Both the position numbers and the translations under genes were made by a program. Under the pieces are notes generated by a model that was not told where the DNA came from, ran no database searches, and was given only the letters and a program-made list of their open reading frames with translations. From Monilinia fructicola (taxonomy: Eukaryota; Ascomycota; Leotiomycetes; Helotiales; Sclerotiniaceae), in NCBI GenBank assembly GCA_008692225.1, contig VICG01000011.1, forward strand, positions 1,786,501 to 1,850,500: DNA of 64,000 nt. Direction: 5' to 3'. Positions 12,292 through 25,250 of this stretch are shown here, piece after piece; the stretch's first letter is position 1; each line of letters begins with the position of its first letter.

Positions 12292-14070
12292 TTAATCTCT
12301 GACCAAACACTCCACAGAATTCAATGCCGATGAGGAAGCCTTCGTACTCTTCGACTCACGTGTCGATATTGATGCCACGCTCACACATTCCGAATCCAGT
12401 TCATCCGCTCTCACCAGTCCCCAGCTCCTCTCCAAGAAACTTTCCCTCTCCATAATTGATTGATCATCGGCATGCTCAAGAGCTCCCTCCTCATAACCTT
12501 CCGGAACTGGGGGGGCCAATAATCCACCAACGTCTCTTGTCTCCCCCCTCGCACCATATAGTTCTTTCTTCATGCCCTTCGTTCCCTCAACCCAACCAAG
12601 AGCACTTTTGAGCACTCTTTCCCTGCAATATTCTTTAAATTTGCTATTGCCAAAGTAGACGAGATTTTGGAGGAATGCGCTTCTTTGTCGTTCTCGATGG
12701 CGGCGTTTGACATTTTCCACCGCAAACGTGCGTAGTGCTGGCCGAAGTTCGACGGTGCCTACCAGCTTACGTGATGATTGAGGATTATTTTCTGAGGTGA
12801 GTTGGTAATTCTCACCATGGGATGTCGATGGAGACACGGGGGGCGATAGTGTTTCGGCGAGGGAAACGGCATCAAGCAGCGCACAATTAGCACCTTTTCC
12901 CAATGTGGTCATGATGCTTGAATAAAAATTAGTCACATGCTCTTGTGATTTCAAACAAAGCGTGGGGTACATACTTGAAAACTGCATCCCCAATCAACGT
13001 CACACTAGTTGAATCCCACGGTTTTACCGAATCACACTTTTTAACCATGTGTAGATACGCTGTTTTTGTCAGGCACATCTCAGCTAATTTCAAAAAGTTG
13101 GGGTGGATATTGCGATCGACTTTCGAACGATTAATTATTTCGGCTTTCAGTTCTTCCGGTGTTAAGTTCTCCGGTGGTTTTGTCTTGTTAATAAAGGCAC
13201 TTGCGGGGCTGCCATAACCATACATAATGAATGATTCGGAAGGTTCCATTTCGTCTTCTGTATATTCTGTTGCCCAGGGTTTCAATGGATTTTGCCAAGA
13301 ATGTACCAAGATATTCTGATTCCCGGGACAAAAGGCCTACAACTCCGTTAGTATATTGCAAAAGGACAATTTTCTGGGACTTAGACACTCCGTACCATAA
13401 CTCCACTATGCGAGCCGGCTAGTTCAAATGTTTCCTTCGTTAAGGGAATTTTGAAGTATATCACTGTAACATCCGTGGGTCGTATTTTGGACATTGGGAA
13501 CATTTGCTTCCTGACCCTAGAATTGATGCCGTCTGCGCCCACCAACAAGTCACATTCGTCTGTTGTCCCATCCGCAAAGTAAACCCGCACTACTCCATTT
13601 GGTAGTTTCTCATACCTATCGAACATTTTCCCAAATCTCGCAAATGATTCGCTCCAACATAAAAGCCCTTCTCGAAGACGCCAGCGGGATACTGAGAATT
13701 GATCCTGGATTTCCTCGGGAAGCCACGTGAATATTGGTTCGCCATTACTTCTCACAAAATTCATCTCCTGACCACCACCTGGCTGAATACCGATGCTAGG
13801 CGCAATCTCCTGCCAAACATCGTGTTGGAGTTTTCCTTTCAGATTTCGGAGAACAAAAGAAGATAACATAACGCGGTATCCGGAGAGCCTGTCAACTGGG
13901 CCTCTGCTGCGCTCATAGAGCGTGACTTTGATACTCGGTACATCCGTAAGAAGTTGTCCTAACGTTAAACCACTCAGTCCACCACCAATAATAATTACTC
14001 TAAGGGGAGCTTGGTTTTCTGGAACGATCATTGTTGATAATTGAAACGTGATGAAAAAGAAGAGAAGCAA
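12292..14070 (-). CDS. FAD-dependent monooxygenase (aromatic-ring hydroxylase-like)
   Basis: Three exons on the minus strand: 13396-14070, 12975-13336 and 12292-12916, joined by introns of 59 and 58 bp with GT-AG ends and ATACTAAC or TGACTAAT branch sites. The product is 553 residues. It shows the group A flavoprotein monooxygenase hallmarks: a Rossmann motif [15 protein letters not shown] near residues 24-38 for [12 protein letters not shown] near 128-136, the [13 protein letters not shown] motif near 175-187, and TLIGDAVF near 338-345 followed by [11 protein letters not shown]. This family inserts oxygen using NAD(P)H and FAD; the substrate cannot be read from sequence. The N-terminal [14 protein letters not shown] could be an extension, since Met14 (14031) sits just before the domain. 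The ~200-residue C-terminal part after the GDA motif is charged and degenerate in family terms. The frame is intact. No cluster partners are nearby. Confidence 0.88.
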
Positions 14071-15041
14071 AGGGCTATAGAGTATCGGAAAAGAGATTAT
14101 CTATAAGGGAGAGAGGATAGTGACCGGAAGCGTCAACCATCATCGCATGCGCATTTTCTAACCGAGTAGACATCGATTTGACTACCGAGAACCCCTGTCC
14201 AATATCAACCATACTGTATAGATTTATAATATCTCGCTAGCAGCACGAAGGCAGTTTTCCATTACATCACAGACCCCCCACATCCTTTGCAACATTTTTT
14301 CCAAGAAAAAAGATGGAGAAATAGGACTAACTTCAAATAAGGTGGTTCAGATTGGAGATTGCCCATTAAAACAAACACCGGCAAAATTATGGAACGATAA
14401 ATCATTCGATTCTGAGAACGTGTGACCAATTCCGTGGACTGACTAGGTCTAAATGAATATAATTATTATAAAGAAACTCAAAGTGCATGTGTCAGATCTT
14501 AGTTTCAACTTCTGACCCCTGGCACGTATATTTCCGACGAATATTTAACGATAGGGCGACTGCAAATGAAGAATTTCTTTTGTGAGAATGATATGCTCAT
14601 ATAAGCTGTTTGTAGTACCGGAAATGACCGAATTTATGTTGAACATATGTATAATCTGATTAAGTTTTAAAGATTACTGGATTACTTGATCCGGATGTTT
14701 TTCGAATAGAGTCATCGCTAATTACTCGTAATATTCTTTGAGTGTAACCATATGTGGAACCCAAAGCTCTTGCGGACTGTACGGAGTATGTACTGCAATG
14801 TACAGTATCGAAAAATATTCTGCGTGATTTGCAGCAACGTTGTGGGTCTAAAATCATTCCAGAAAAAATCATAACACCCATGCATCTCGGTATGCATGGA
14901 CCTGCATCAGATCAGTGTTCAACTTCAACGAATCCATAGTCTTGGACCTAGGATCCAACAAATTAAAGAATTTAATTGTATATATAGTATTTACGTACTG
15001 CGGAATTCTACATATTGGGGAAGAGAAATGTCCAATCTCCG
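14071..15041. other. Intergenic (monooxygenase promoter side)
   Basis: Upstream of the minus-strand monooxygenase. No gene seen. Contains an exact TACGGAGTA word at 14780-14788 (see findings). Confidence 0.5.
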
Positions 15042-16500
15042 TCAACCGTATATATTACAGAGCCACTTGATGAACGGAATGCACAACAAGTCTTCGTCTC
15101 CAAGCATCTCATATGCCCGCTTTGCACTTGCAGATCGTAAGATTGTCTGTGTCGTAAGGTTACTTGAGATAGATAGAAGGTATTGATGTAACTGTTGTAT
15201 CTCTGCTTGCCTTTGTGCAATATCCGTGTTGATGCCTGTGCAAGTTTTTAATGGAGAATCGAAGATTACGGGTGGGCTTTCTGAATCATCGATGGGAGCT
15301 TTGACCTCAGTCGTAGTCGTATCTGCATATTCAATCATTCATAAGTGGAGGTATTTCATATTTGCCTTTTCTTTTTTAGCACCTCCATGATCTTGGCGTG
15401 GAGAACAAAAAAGGCTTAGCGACAAGTCTGACTGCTTTTGAAATTGGGCATCTGTCTCACTTCGCCCAGTAGGAAGTTCGACCCTTATCACAGATTCCAC
15501 AAACTTCTGCCGCGTGGCCAATGAATTGTATCGATGCATTACATTCCTTGATCCGCGGCCAAGCTCGACTAATGTACTTGACTGGTGCTCAATCTTCTTG
15601 ATGACTTACACTCATTGAGCAATTTGAGGACGCGCGGTGTTTACGGGCTTCTGACATGGCAGTTTTGCCTGAAAGTCAAATAATTGCAGTCATCGATAAG
15701 AATCCCCAGCGGTGAGTCCTCTCTTTAATAATAGTTCAGCACCTACTTCCTTGAGTAGCCCTAAAACTTTAGGGTGTCCATAGTCGGCAGCATATGGCAA
15801 ACGAATGTACAGAGTAGCCAAACCCGCCACGTTCCTTTACAGAAGCACATTGCCCTAAGAGCAATCTAACAACATCTACATGACCCGCTTTGGCAGCAAT
15901 GCATAGAGTTGAGTATTTGTTTGGTCGATCGCGAAAGCGCATCCTCAGGGGTCCAATGTACAACAATAGGAGTAGTTTCTCTGATTTGATGCTCATGATG
16001 GCAGGCGATGCAAAGCGCTTGGTTGTCACCTGAACGTTGCCGATCCATTGAGATTCCTTTGCAAAATGATTTCGACGATAAGCACAGATCTTCTTGCAGT
16101 GCAATGTGAACTGGTACTTGAATGTCATATTGACACCTTTCATTCAAGAAGCTACTTCACCACTTCAACACGGCTATTGTGAGTACCCAGGATAGCGCAT
16201 TGGCCCCTCTTTTCATCGGTGCTCCGAGTCAACTTTCCTTTCTGAACAAATTACATGACTCGCAATTGATTCATTGTAGAGAAGCGGTGACATGAAATGA
16301 TTGTCTGGAACTTTAAGAATGACGGCTTTCTGGAACAGGTAGTCAGCCTCATTTAGTGTTCATCTCACACGGATAACCCAATCCAGTCATGAACCGGTTT
16401 CCTGTGGCATCCATGTCGGCGCCACTCCCAAGTAGCAACTCCGCCAGTTGCTTGTCTCCCTACTTCGCTCCTGTCTGCGAAGACGTGCATCGGTGATTGC
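15042..16500 (-). pseudogene. Decayed ankyrin-repeat gene
   Basis: Reading the minus strand from about 16500 down, ankyrin-like pieces appear in shifting frames: GDKQLAELLLGSGADMDATG (near 16430), STLCIAAKAGHVDVVRLLLG (near 15900), LPYAADYGHPKVLGLLKE (near 15780) and GKTAMSEARKHR (near 15650). A plausible C-terminal exon follows, starting MIEYADTTTTEVKAP at 15338 and ending SAKRAYEMLGDEDLL...CNIYG at 15042. Some frame changes may be introns (a GTAAGT donor lies near 15610), but stops and missing repeats between the pieces point to decay. Ankyrin repeats bind proteins and often form the C-terminal sensor of fungal STAND receptors. Confidence 0.55.
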
Positions 16501-17731
16501 ATCTTGAATCAGTTTTCGCATCCCGCTTTGCTAATAAATCTCCAGATTTGACATACCCCATATGCGGCAAGTCACAGTGGAGTCTATTCATCTTTATTTT
16601 TGGCATCAATTTCAACAAACTGATTCAGCAGTAGCCTTGAAGTTTAATAGTCATTTTGAGATGCTGTGAAGGAAAATGGAGTATCCAAGCTTAGATCACG
16701 AGTCAAAAGATGAGCACCAAATCAAAGCGAGCGATGAACCAATTCAGCATTGCCAAAGCGTGCAGCGACTGCAAGAGCCGTAATTTTCCTCAAACCATGG
16801 TAATATTCTCTTTAATGGCACTTGCATAAAAGGAATTGTGTTTCTATACTAGATCCTGCCTGCTCTGTCCTGACTATTGCAGCTGTCTGAATTTGGTCTC
16901 GTCATCTCGTTTTGGACTGGTTCATGGTCGGGGATTTGGTCCGGCAGACTTTGCACGAGCACAAATGAGCTTGCGATCTGGATGCTATTATCCTCCAGAT
17001 GAGAAATACAAACGAAGCCAGCGCTCAGTCAAAGGCTTTGATTTGATAGGATGTGCAGTGAGAATGCGATTACGATATATGTTGAACCTAACGATTTTCG
17101 GCAACAGATTCATCTGGCCAAGGTGAGGCCGTGTTTTCAAGCCGAGACGATAATTTGGAACATGCTGAGGATCAGGGCTGAAGATGAGTGATTCCTATTT
17201 CAAAGTCTTTATCAGCATTGGACATGGTACCTGCGGTCAATTCTAGTGAGGATGGAAGTGAGGCAATTGTATTTGAGTGCGATATTTCTACATTCGGATT
17301 TTCGAATATATGCTTTCGTCTGCCTGAGACTCTTGAACTGTGTGATAAAATTCGAAAGCCGCTGGTCCGATACTATTCTTCGGTGGGTATTATTGTGCGC
17401 TAGAGATTTGCGATGTTGCAGAGCTCTATGCTTCCCGTAAAGATCTTGTATCATCGACAATCTATTGTATCAACCTTTCATTCACTTTGAGTATGGAAAG
17501 ATATCCTTGGGTTACTAAATCTAGGCTGAAGCTTGCTTTAGATTAGCCAACTATAATATAAGTATTAGAACCTCGACAATAAAAACCTTGAATTGCGCTA
17601 TCATGAGAAGCTGCAATGCCTGAATTTGGCCGTGTACTCTATTCTTGTGAGCTTTCATGATATCTTCACTTCAAAATGCTTAGACCTCCCCTTCATCCTA
17701 AACATAATGTACATTTCATCTCTGATGTATC
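16501..17731. other. Possible middle of the same decayed gene
   Basis: Only short minus-strand frames remain, for example RIVSDQRLSNFITQFKSL near 17340. I cannot identify a NACHT/P-loop or any other domain. Treated as decayed or non-coding. Confidence 0.3.
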
Positions 17732-18067
17732 TTATGACCACTGTGAGGTTTTGATTGCTTCAGAAAGTGCATCGATTGGAGCCTGGCATCTGTTGGGTGC
17801 AACATACAGTCCATTCATAAACTGTCTTTCCTTTGATGAACCTTGGGGATTTAACTCGGCGCTATATCTTATTTGAAAAACAGTAGCTTTGCTTGTAGAT
17901 AATTTTCTGATTATGAGTCGAATACTTGCGTCTACTTCTTTCAGCTTCCTTCTCAGAGTGTGGAGCCCTTGAATTGTCGACCAAAGTGACTGGGAGATAT
18001 GCAAAGCCGATACCACAACACCACGCCCAGCTCTAGAATCCATCAGGTAGAGGTCAATCTGTTGCAA
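17732..18067 (-). pseudogene. Possible N-terminal remnant of a STAND-like protein
   Basis: A 111-codon frame containing VVVSALHISQSLWSTIQGLHTL, then RRKLKEVDASIRLIIRKL. The amphipathic helical pattern with a conserved-looking LWSTI resembles, from memory, N-terminal helical domains of fungal STAND proteins. It lies on the same strand as, and upstream of, the ankyrin fragments at 15042-16500, which fits one large broken gene. The assignment is tentative; chance similarity of a helical stretch is the alternative. Confidence 0.25.
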
Positions 18068-18627
18068 TGATAAAGTTCAAAGCTTATTCTGCGTCGACCA
18101 AGCCCGTGGAGAGTTTCCATGGAGAGTTTGCATGAAGGATTGAGCTTCTCGCATAGGATGCGTATCTATCATATTGCTTAGGCACAAACTGTGCATCATA
18201 ACATTGATGTCCAGAAATATCGAGACGACGTATTCAATCAATCTTGAATTTCACGCCAAAAGAGCCTAGAACTTGCAAATAAATCAGCAGCCTCAAACCA
18301 TAACCTGCGCCTCCTTTGACAAGAAGTCATAAAGATTAACCCCACTATCCTACAAACGCATGAAGAGCAAGCTCAATAGAGGGACTCTAGAAACTTATGG
18401 GTGAAGCTTAGAAGCATCGAAAGTATGCTCCATTCGGTATTTTCATTCAGCGAGTTTCTGACGAAAGATGTCGTCTGCAATCATTGTGCGAGGTTTCCTG
18501 TGAGGCCTCCTGAAGCACATAATCACACTGTTTTCGGTCCGACACCAAGGAAATGTTTCCAGTACTTCCAAGGGACATGACAAATTGTGAAAGAACCCTC
18601 ATATCACAATCGTAAGAGTTGATTTAT

Positions 18628-18699
18628 TTGGTTTGGGTTGGTTTGGTTTGGTTTGGGTTGGTTTGGGTGGTTTGGTTTGGTTTGGTTTGATTTGATTTG
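18628..18699. repeat. GGTTT/GGGTT low-complexity repeat
   Basis: About 14 imperfect GGTTT / GGTTTGGGTT units, G/T only on this strand. It is not the TTAGGG telomeric repeat. Confidence 0.85.
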
Positions 18700-20405
18700 C
18701 GAGATGTTGGATGTTGTTGATTTAACCTCAAGCTTGGACGGGACAAGAAAGAAATTCCGGCGCTAAAATTTGGAAAGCTCATCGGATTTAACTGAAAGTC
18801 AATTCAATTATCTAAAAAATTCAATGAATAGTATTGGCATCGGACAGTTGAAGGGAGGAACGCACCCTTATGGGTAAAGACTCACCTGGTTATTTGTACA
18901 TTCTTGCGGGAAATTGGAGTTCGACCGATTCGTATTCTGCAGTAGAGAACGAGTATCTGCAGGTAATCATTGTCTCATCCTTTGATAAGAACTTATCGTT
19001 GTATTCATCATGAGATGGATCATGAAACATCACTGCGGTCCTATGAGCACGACTAGATATTCGACCAGTTTCTGGTATCAAGACTGATTAGTCTTTCGGA
19101 AAGCTCTCCTGATTTAAATCTGTATTTGATGAGACTTTCCAGTTGATGTTGAATTATAACCCAGGCTGAACTCCAAATTCAAAGATATGCTAGAGTCAAA
19201 AATTCAAAAGGAGATCAAACTATTCTGCGGCGGCTCTATGCCGGGAAAACAAATGAGTTCATGATAGGTGGATCAACTCGTATGGAGTCTCAAAACAAGC
19301 AAATCACTATCATTTGAAACGCGGGAATTTACCATTGAGATAGTAGGCATATCAGATCTCTCAAGTTCTCCTTGTATCAATGAATCAACGTTTCCACAAG
19401 AAACACGAATCATGTCGCTATAGAGTCAATCTGGGGGCGAAAATGCTATAATATTTGGGACGAGCTCTGTCTTTACTTTCAGGAATTTCTGGGTAATCAA
19501 GTTCAGCAGTTCATTGACCATGGAAGCTAATAATATTCGACATCAGACTCACGGAGGCTTCAACAATATATACTCTTAATGATCGGGGATCAAGACTACA
19601 TACGCTTACCAGATTGTTGATCCCCATTGTGAGGTCTAACAAGAATCTCATGCTTACTGCAAGTGTTTAAGGCTTTTGAAGAAGGCTGGGAGATAACCTA
19701 GATCGAGATATACTGTCTTGTAACAAGTTGACTGCTAGCGGTAAGTCGACGGAAAGTTTCCACAATTTTCACGATGAAATTCTGGTAGCCATGAGTCTAA
19801 AGGTTACTCATTGTTGGGGCAAAACAGTTGTTACAGCCAAACCATATACAGTCTGCCACGTTCAACTCCTAACCAACTCCCAGGCAGCCCCATGATGAAA
19901 GTATAACAACCTGAAAGTCGAGATAAGGCAGATTCCACCAAGAGTTCTAGTTGAGATGACGAGTTTGCAAAGGTATACCGACACTTGAAGAAATAGTTCT
20001 GACAAAGTGACCACAACTTACACTACAATACGCCATACCCGACAGCTAATGTGCAAGAAATTTGATGGTGCTCGCGATCATCTTGATATGGCTTGCCGAG
20101 ATGAAAAAACGGGTTAGATTTAAATGGTCACCCTGCAGAATCAGAATTTTGACGTCTAACTAGTGAATCAAGATTCCCTTGAAATATCATAATTCATGAA
20201 ATGGGGCAATATATAAATAGTCTAAATTCGATTACTCTAGCTGCCAATCCATGGGAAGTCTAAATCCTGCTAATTTGCTTGAAAATGGATTAGTTTATCG
20301 GAAGACGTTTATTATTGTGACGGTCGTCACGACGGAAGCAACGCTAGCGACGTTGCCGAAATCTTGGCAGGGGCGATACAATATCAGCATGGAAATAAGA
20401 ATAGA

Positions 20406-20423
20406 TACCTACCTAGGTAGGTA
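20406..20423. repeat. Perfect 18-bp palindrome TACCTACCTAGGTAGGTA
   Basis: A perfectly self-complementary 18-mer. A near copy (CCTACCTCCCTAGGTAGGTA) lies at about 55108-55128, next to the small inverted-repeat elements. It may be the footprint or fused ends of a mobile element, or a binding site; undetermined. Confidence 0.7.
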
Positions 20424-21753
20424 GTAGGTAGTTATGGTGAGACTCAACTTTACTGTACTACATGATCTATACGGCATCTCATTGCAATTATACAATATTT
20501 TAATTCTTAAACCTCTCTCGACTTCTTGTCTATTATATTAATCAAAGGTAATTTATTTCATAGGAAGGTATGTTGTTTCATTAGATCAAAGGTAAATGAG
20601 TTATTTTATTATATTAAAGTCAACTTAAAAGTATAGTATTTCATTGAATCTCGAAAGTTGCTTTTCCATTTCGCTTTCCCCCCTATTCCATCGCTTTTTT
20701 CAATGTTAACATTTCAATATGTTAAAATATCTAAATAATTTTAACAATAAGAATAATGATTATGATAATGGTGGTAATGATAATGATAATAATGATCGTA
20801 TTCGGGATCGTAATGCCAGAAATAGACTAATCTTTATCATAATAGAGTTTCGGAATATTTTTTCAAAAGAGTCATACTAGCTTCTTTCCCTTACTTTTTA
20901 GTAGGTAAACTGAATCAGGTATTTGCGTACATGGTTGTATAACTCTGCAGCAAAAAACAGATTGATCATGAAATCCTGAATGTGGGCTGATCTTCTCTTG
21001 GGGTAGGGTTGAATTAGCCGTTCAAACCAATATGCTAATCAATTTTATTGTGATATTGTGATCAAGAATGAATGCTGATGTATGAGATTTTACGCAGTCA
21101 AGATATTTGAAACCTTGGTCTTGATAACCGCAGGTGGTGTTAGAATTACACTCTTCATCACCGCAATGGACACAGTATCATCAGTTGACCGGGTGGGGTC
21201 TCAGAATCAATAATTGCGTTTATATCAGAGATAGTAAGCCAAGGGGCTAATACCTCAATCAGGGGGGAGCTGTTTCCGTCTCTGCACTTGGCAGAACCAT
21301 ACAGATCCTGATGTCGTCAACATAGTACAAAACTAATCCATTGTATTCCACTTCAACGAAACTCATACTGCTTGATGTCACTATGATGGTACATGTCAAT
21401 GTAACACGCTGTCGTTTCACAGCGTGAGACATATTCTGATCACAAAGTGATGGTAAGGTATTATCTTTCAAATAATTTGCTGATATTCATAGAGATAAAG
21501 TACGAAATTCTTAAAGAAGCAATATAACATCAATATTTCAAAAAAAAAATTCTTAGGATGCGACGCGCTTGCTTTGTGTCCTCGGCTGATTCCAACGGCT
21601 CAGGAAAATGATGACTCTAAAGTTCCATGAAAAAACAGAATTACATGATTATATCTTTCATTACAATGCGCTTAACGAGTGCTCAATCTCTTGGAGCATA
21701 CATCAATCCCATTGAGCTTATTTCCCTTCCATCCGTAGCTCCTCTAAGTCTAC

Positions 21754-22689
21754 CTACCAGGAACATTCGTTCTTTGGTAGCTCAATAACCCAGTTTCTCT
21801 CGAAAGAACCGCTATTTATCATGTCTTCTTCCTCCTCTGCAGTAGGTTTGATCCATTTAAGGCCATCTCTTTTGCTCAGCTTGAACATAGGGGTGGTTCT
21901 CCAGTAATTCTTATCTTCAAGGAATTCCTGCAAAGCATGATTCCAGCAGCCTCTCGGTAATCCATTCTGCAACTCAATTCTACCCAAATATGAGATTGGA
22001 TTTCCGTGCTCATCTTCAAAGTCAATCATGTTTATTGCGAGCGGCACGAGTCTTTCCCAGAAATTCCATTCTACATATTCATCAACGATGAATGAGGCAA
22101 AGAGCAGAACACCAATGATATCCCTGCAATTTCCATTCTTGGCCCGCATCAATTTGAGGCAATGATCAATGTATCGGTCAGGAGTATCCTCATACTTGCT
22201 GTGATGACTCGCATAGGACATGAAAGCCCACCTTTCTGGATCTTGGGTGAGATCAAAGAAGTTATCGGGATCCAAGCGGGATACTTGCATGTGGAAATAG
22301 TAAAGTTCGCTCAATTTGATGGTGCACATTATGGAAATCGAATTTTCCAAATCTGCAGGAGAATCCAAGGGAGTTCCATCATCAGATAACATGTCATAGT
22401 CAAAGGAGAAGTCGTTCTCCATGTCTATGAGATCGTCAGAAGCAGAGCTGAGGGCGGAGGATGATAAAGTTGGTGAAAATGTATGGTCGACGACAGATGA
22501 ATCATCAGATAATGTCGATGTTGAAGAGGACTCGAGGCCTTCCATTGATTCAGAAGGAGGAGAATAGCATATGCTTGGAGAGATTTCAGCTTCGATCTTA
22601 GATCGTTTGTTGCTTAAATTCTCAAGACTCATTTCCAACTCAGAACATGCGTCGTTAGCATCGACGGACGTCTTGCGCTTCCGGGACAT
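21754..22689 (-). CDS. Orphan, probably nuclear protein, 311 aa
   Basis: One open frame. I choose the Met at 22689 (MSRKRKTSVDAND) over the upstream Met at 22806. The extra 39 codons look non-coding and contain a GTAAGAAATC donor-like site, suggesting a 5' UTR intron. Residues 3-6 (RKRK) form a basic nuclear-localisation-like patch. Residues about 45-125 are Ser/Asp-rich and low complexity. The C-terminal half is compact: CTIKLSELYYFHMQ, DPERWAFMSYASHHSKY, YVEWNFWERLVPLAINMI, with many aromatic residues, and ends NWVIELPKNECSW. I recognise no family. A nuclear regulatory role is an inference from the basic/acidic layout only. Confidence 0.65.
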   Translation of the reverse strand: MSRKRKTSVDANDACSELEMSLENLSNKRSKIEAEISPSICYSPPSESMEGLESSSTSTLSDDSSVVDHTFSPTLSSSALSSASDDLIDMENDFSFDYDMLSDDGTPLDSPADLENSISIMCTIKLSELYYFHMQVSRLDPDNFFDLTQDPERWAFMSYASHHSKYEDTPDRYIDHCLKLMRAKNGNCRDIIGVLLFASFIVDEYVEWNFWERLVPLAINMIDFEDEHGNPISYLGRIELQNGLPRGCWNHALQEFLEDKNYWRTTPMFKLSKRDGLKWIKPTAEEEEDMINSGSFERNWVIELPKNECSW

Positions 22690-23329
22690 AGTTGCAAATT
22701 TCCAGATGTTCCAGAACTTATCTAACTTTGCGATTAATATCTTATGCATAGAGACAGAATATAAGGAGTGATTTCTTACCGGTGCTGGCAAAAATTCCTG
22801 TTGCATGTGTTCGAATTAGACAATTTTAGCGTATGAAGAGCTTGAAAACTTTTGTGAATATTGATTATGGCGAAACTATGCGCAGACTACTAATTTTTGA
22901 GTGGTATCTGAGAATGCTGATAAGTCGCGTGTGCAGTTTGACGTATATCTGAAAAAAATTGCCAAGTTAATGTTAAACTCTGGAAGCCGAGGGGATGGGG
23001 GTGAGAAGTATTAATAGTCTGTTGAAGTTGCGCTATAGAGAAAATTGTCTCTAGTACATAAAACTGACGTTGAGATTACGGTCTAGTAAGATAAAAGTGC
23101 GGTTGCTAGGCTAGTGGTTTGTGGGCTAGTAGTTTCAAGTCAATCTTAGACGTCTAGCTTGAGTGAGGTCTATTGTATTCATGTCACAAACCATGACAAT
23201 GACTTGAGCTGGTGAGCAACTCAAAAGGTAGCACTAAGTATCAATAGTCGGCATCGCATGACTCAGCTGACTGTCAAGTGGGTAGTTATAAGTTGTTTGA
23301 GCTATACTGAAATTCATCTACATATTATT

Positions 23330-23572
23330 CTAGAGAGTGTTCTTGAGGGTTGTAGAAGGCTCTAAAGCCAGGTATTCCATAATTTTTGTATATTCTTTGT
23401 GAAGCTCATCATATCTTAGTAGTAGATGTAGGAGGTATTTGTCATCACCAATACATATCATGAAACTGAACAAAACTCTTGCAGTTGGCATAAATCTACT
23501 TGTCCCCAAGTAGTTCATAAAATTTGTATCAGACTGTGGTTTGTTTCTCGGATTTTCAAGAATTCTAAACAA
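23330..23572 (-). CDS. Doubtful small ORF or gene fragment, 80 aa
   Basis: MFRILENPRNKPQSD... with a helical, Leu/Tyr-rich stretch (YLLHLLLRYDELHKEYTKIM). Composition is protein-like, but it is short and without known motif or splice support. It could be a fragment of a larger lost gene related to the upstream orphan. Confidence 0.25.
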   Translation of the reverse strand: MFRILENPRNKPQSDTNFMNYLGTSRFMPTARVLFSFMICIGDDKYLLHLLLRYDELHKEYTKIMEYLALEPSTTLKNTL

Positions 23573-25035
23573 ACTTTTCTAAAATAAACATGTCATCCAG
23601 TCTGCAAATTATTCTATTTCTTATAGAATCAAGACTATGGAGATAACAGGTTTTCTTCAAGGGAGAGATCCCAAGTATGAGTAGCCAAGAAGTCTAGACC
23701 CCACCCTTTGATTACCCGGGACATAAACCTTGGGTTCTTCTCCCTTTGCCTATTTCATCGTGTTCATCCAATTTGCTCAACCTTCCGATCAGGATCAAGT
23801 AAAGTTGTTTTATTTGTGCCCAGGTGAGTTTTGTTCACCCAGATTAAACATGCAGTTGATGTGCCTTGCAAACTTTTTAGTGTCAGGATCAATAGAAGTA
23901 TCTGGCACGACAACAGCAAAAAGTTTATCTCAGCACCATAGATTAAACCATCAATTAAACGCCGAATACACAAGGGAGTTCAATGATTCTGAAATATTAC
24001 ATGCAAACTGCGATACCTTAAGCTAATGTATCTCCTTTTTTGAAGAGTTCGCACATGACTAGACGATCCCCTTTCCACCATCATAGAATCATGAAAACTT
24101 ATCATCAATCGAATAAACAGCAAAACATCTGCAGATCAGACAATCTTTAGTAGTTGACATTATTCAAGACTTGCGCCTCAGGCCTACGTAAATCAATCTG
24201 CGAATGCTTCATTAGACGATTCATGAACTGAGACATCTGTGCCATGAGAGTCAATCACAAACCAGGTTATGCGAAGGGACTGAATTGTGTATTGACAATT
24301 GATGAATTCCAATTCATCAAAATCACCACATCGCCACCATAACTCCACGGGTAAACATCGCACAATCAATTGAAAAACACCAGATAGATGAACAAGCTCT
24401 CTCCATTCCTTGAATTCGTGTTTTGATATAAAAGAATCAACGTGCCCTCAACAATGGAACTTGACATGACACATTAGAATAGCCTACTGCGCATCAGGAC
24501 ATAGTTAAATCGCCACCAACTGGACCAGTTGGCAGAAGTTAACCAAAAGTCCCCAAGTTCTCATTCTGTCGCTAACACGAACGAAACAAGACAAATTTAC
24601 TATTTCCGGCATCTTTTTCCATCTCAAATCGATCCTAGAATCGGGATTTTTCCTATCTGTTCCTCATTCTAATGAGTTCAATCCTCCACATAGAACCAAA
24701 CGTTGCTACAAAACATGAAGGCTGTCAAGATTGCCACTAATAACAACCGAAAACCTTATTCCCATTACGGAGGTCATTACTACCTGACACCGAGATAATC
24801 GGACTCCGGGGACCGACAGGTATAGCAAACATCTATGAAAATTTGCGGAGGAACAATCAATTCAAGTAGGTTATCCATACTCACTAGTTGATTTCAATTT
24901 GATTATTAAGCTTCCAAGTTGCTTTGTTCAGTTTATAATCTGTTAAGCTTGGTCTATCTAAACGAATTACCCTATTCAAGTAGCGTCAAGCACTTCACAG
25001 GTTTATTGACATCATCCTTGTCGTTTTCATTAATA

Positions 25036-25159
25036 TTGAAGCTATTCAGAACCTGGATGTAGTAATACGTTATTACGAATAGAGGGGCGCTTTTGAAATA
25101 GGGGGGCGAAAGCGAGATAAAAGAAAAGGAATTTTTAAGAAATAGAATAAATAGCTTAC

Positions 25160-25250
<91 letters not shown>

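Larger units (their letters stand above)
18068..21753. other. Long intergenic region
   Basis: No convincing gene. Isolated minus-strand frames (18890-19081, 19831-20016, 21259-21471) have protein-like patches but no start/splice context or known motif. Holds the GGTTT tract, a perfect palindrome and a GATAAT-type microsatellite at about 20757-20805. Confidence 0.4.

Noticed and set aside
18628..18699. GGTTT repeat as telomere or telomere relic
   Set aside because: Units are GGTTT/GGGTT without TTAGGG, and coding DNA lies on both sides.
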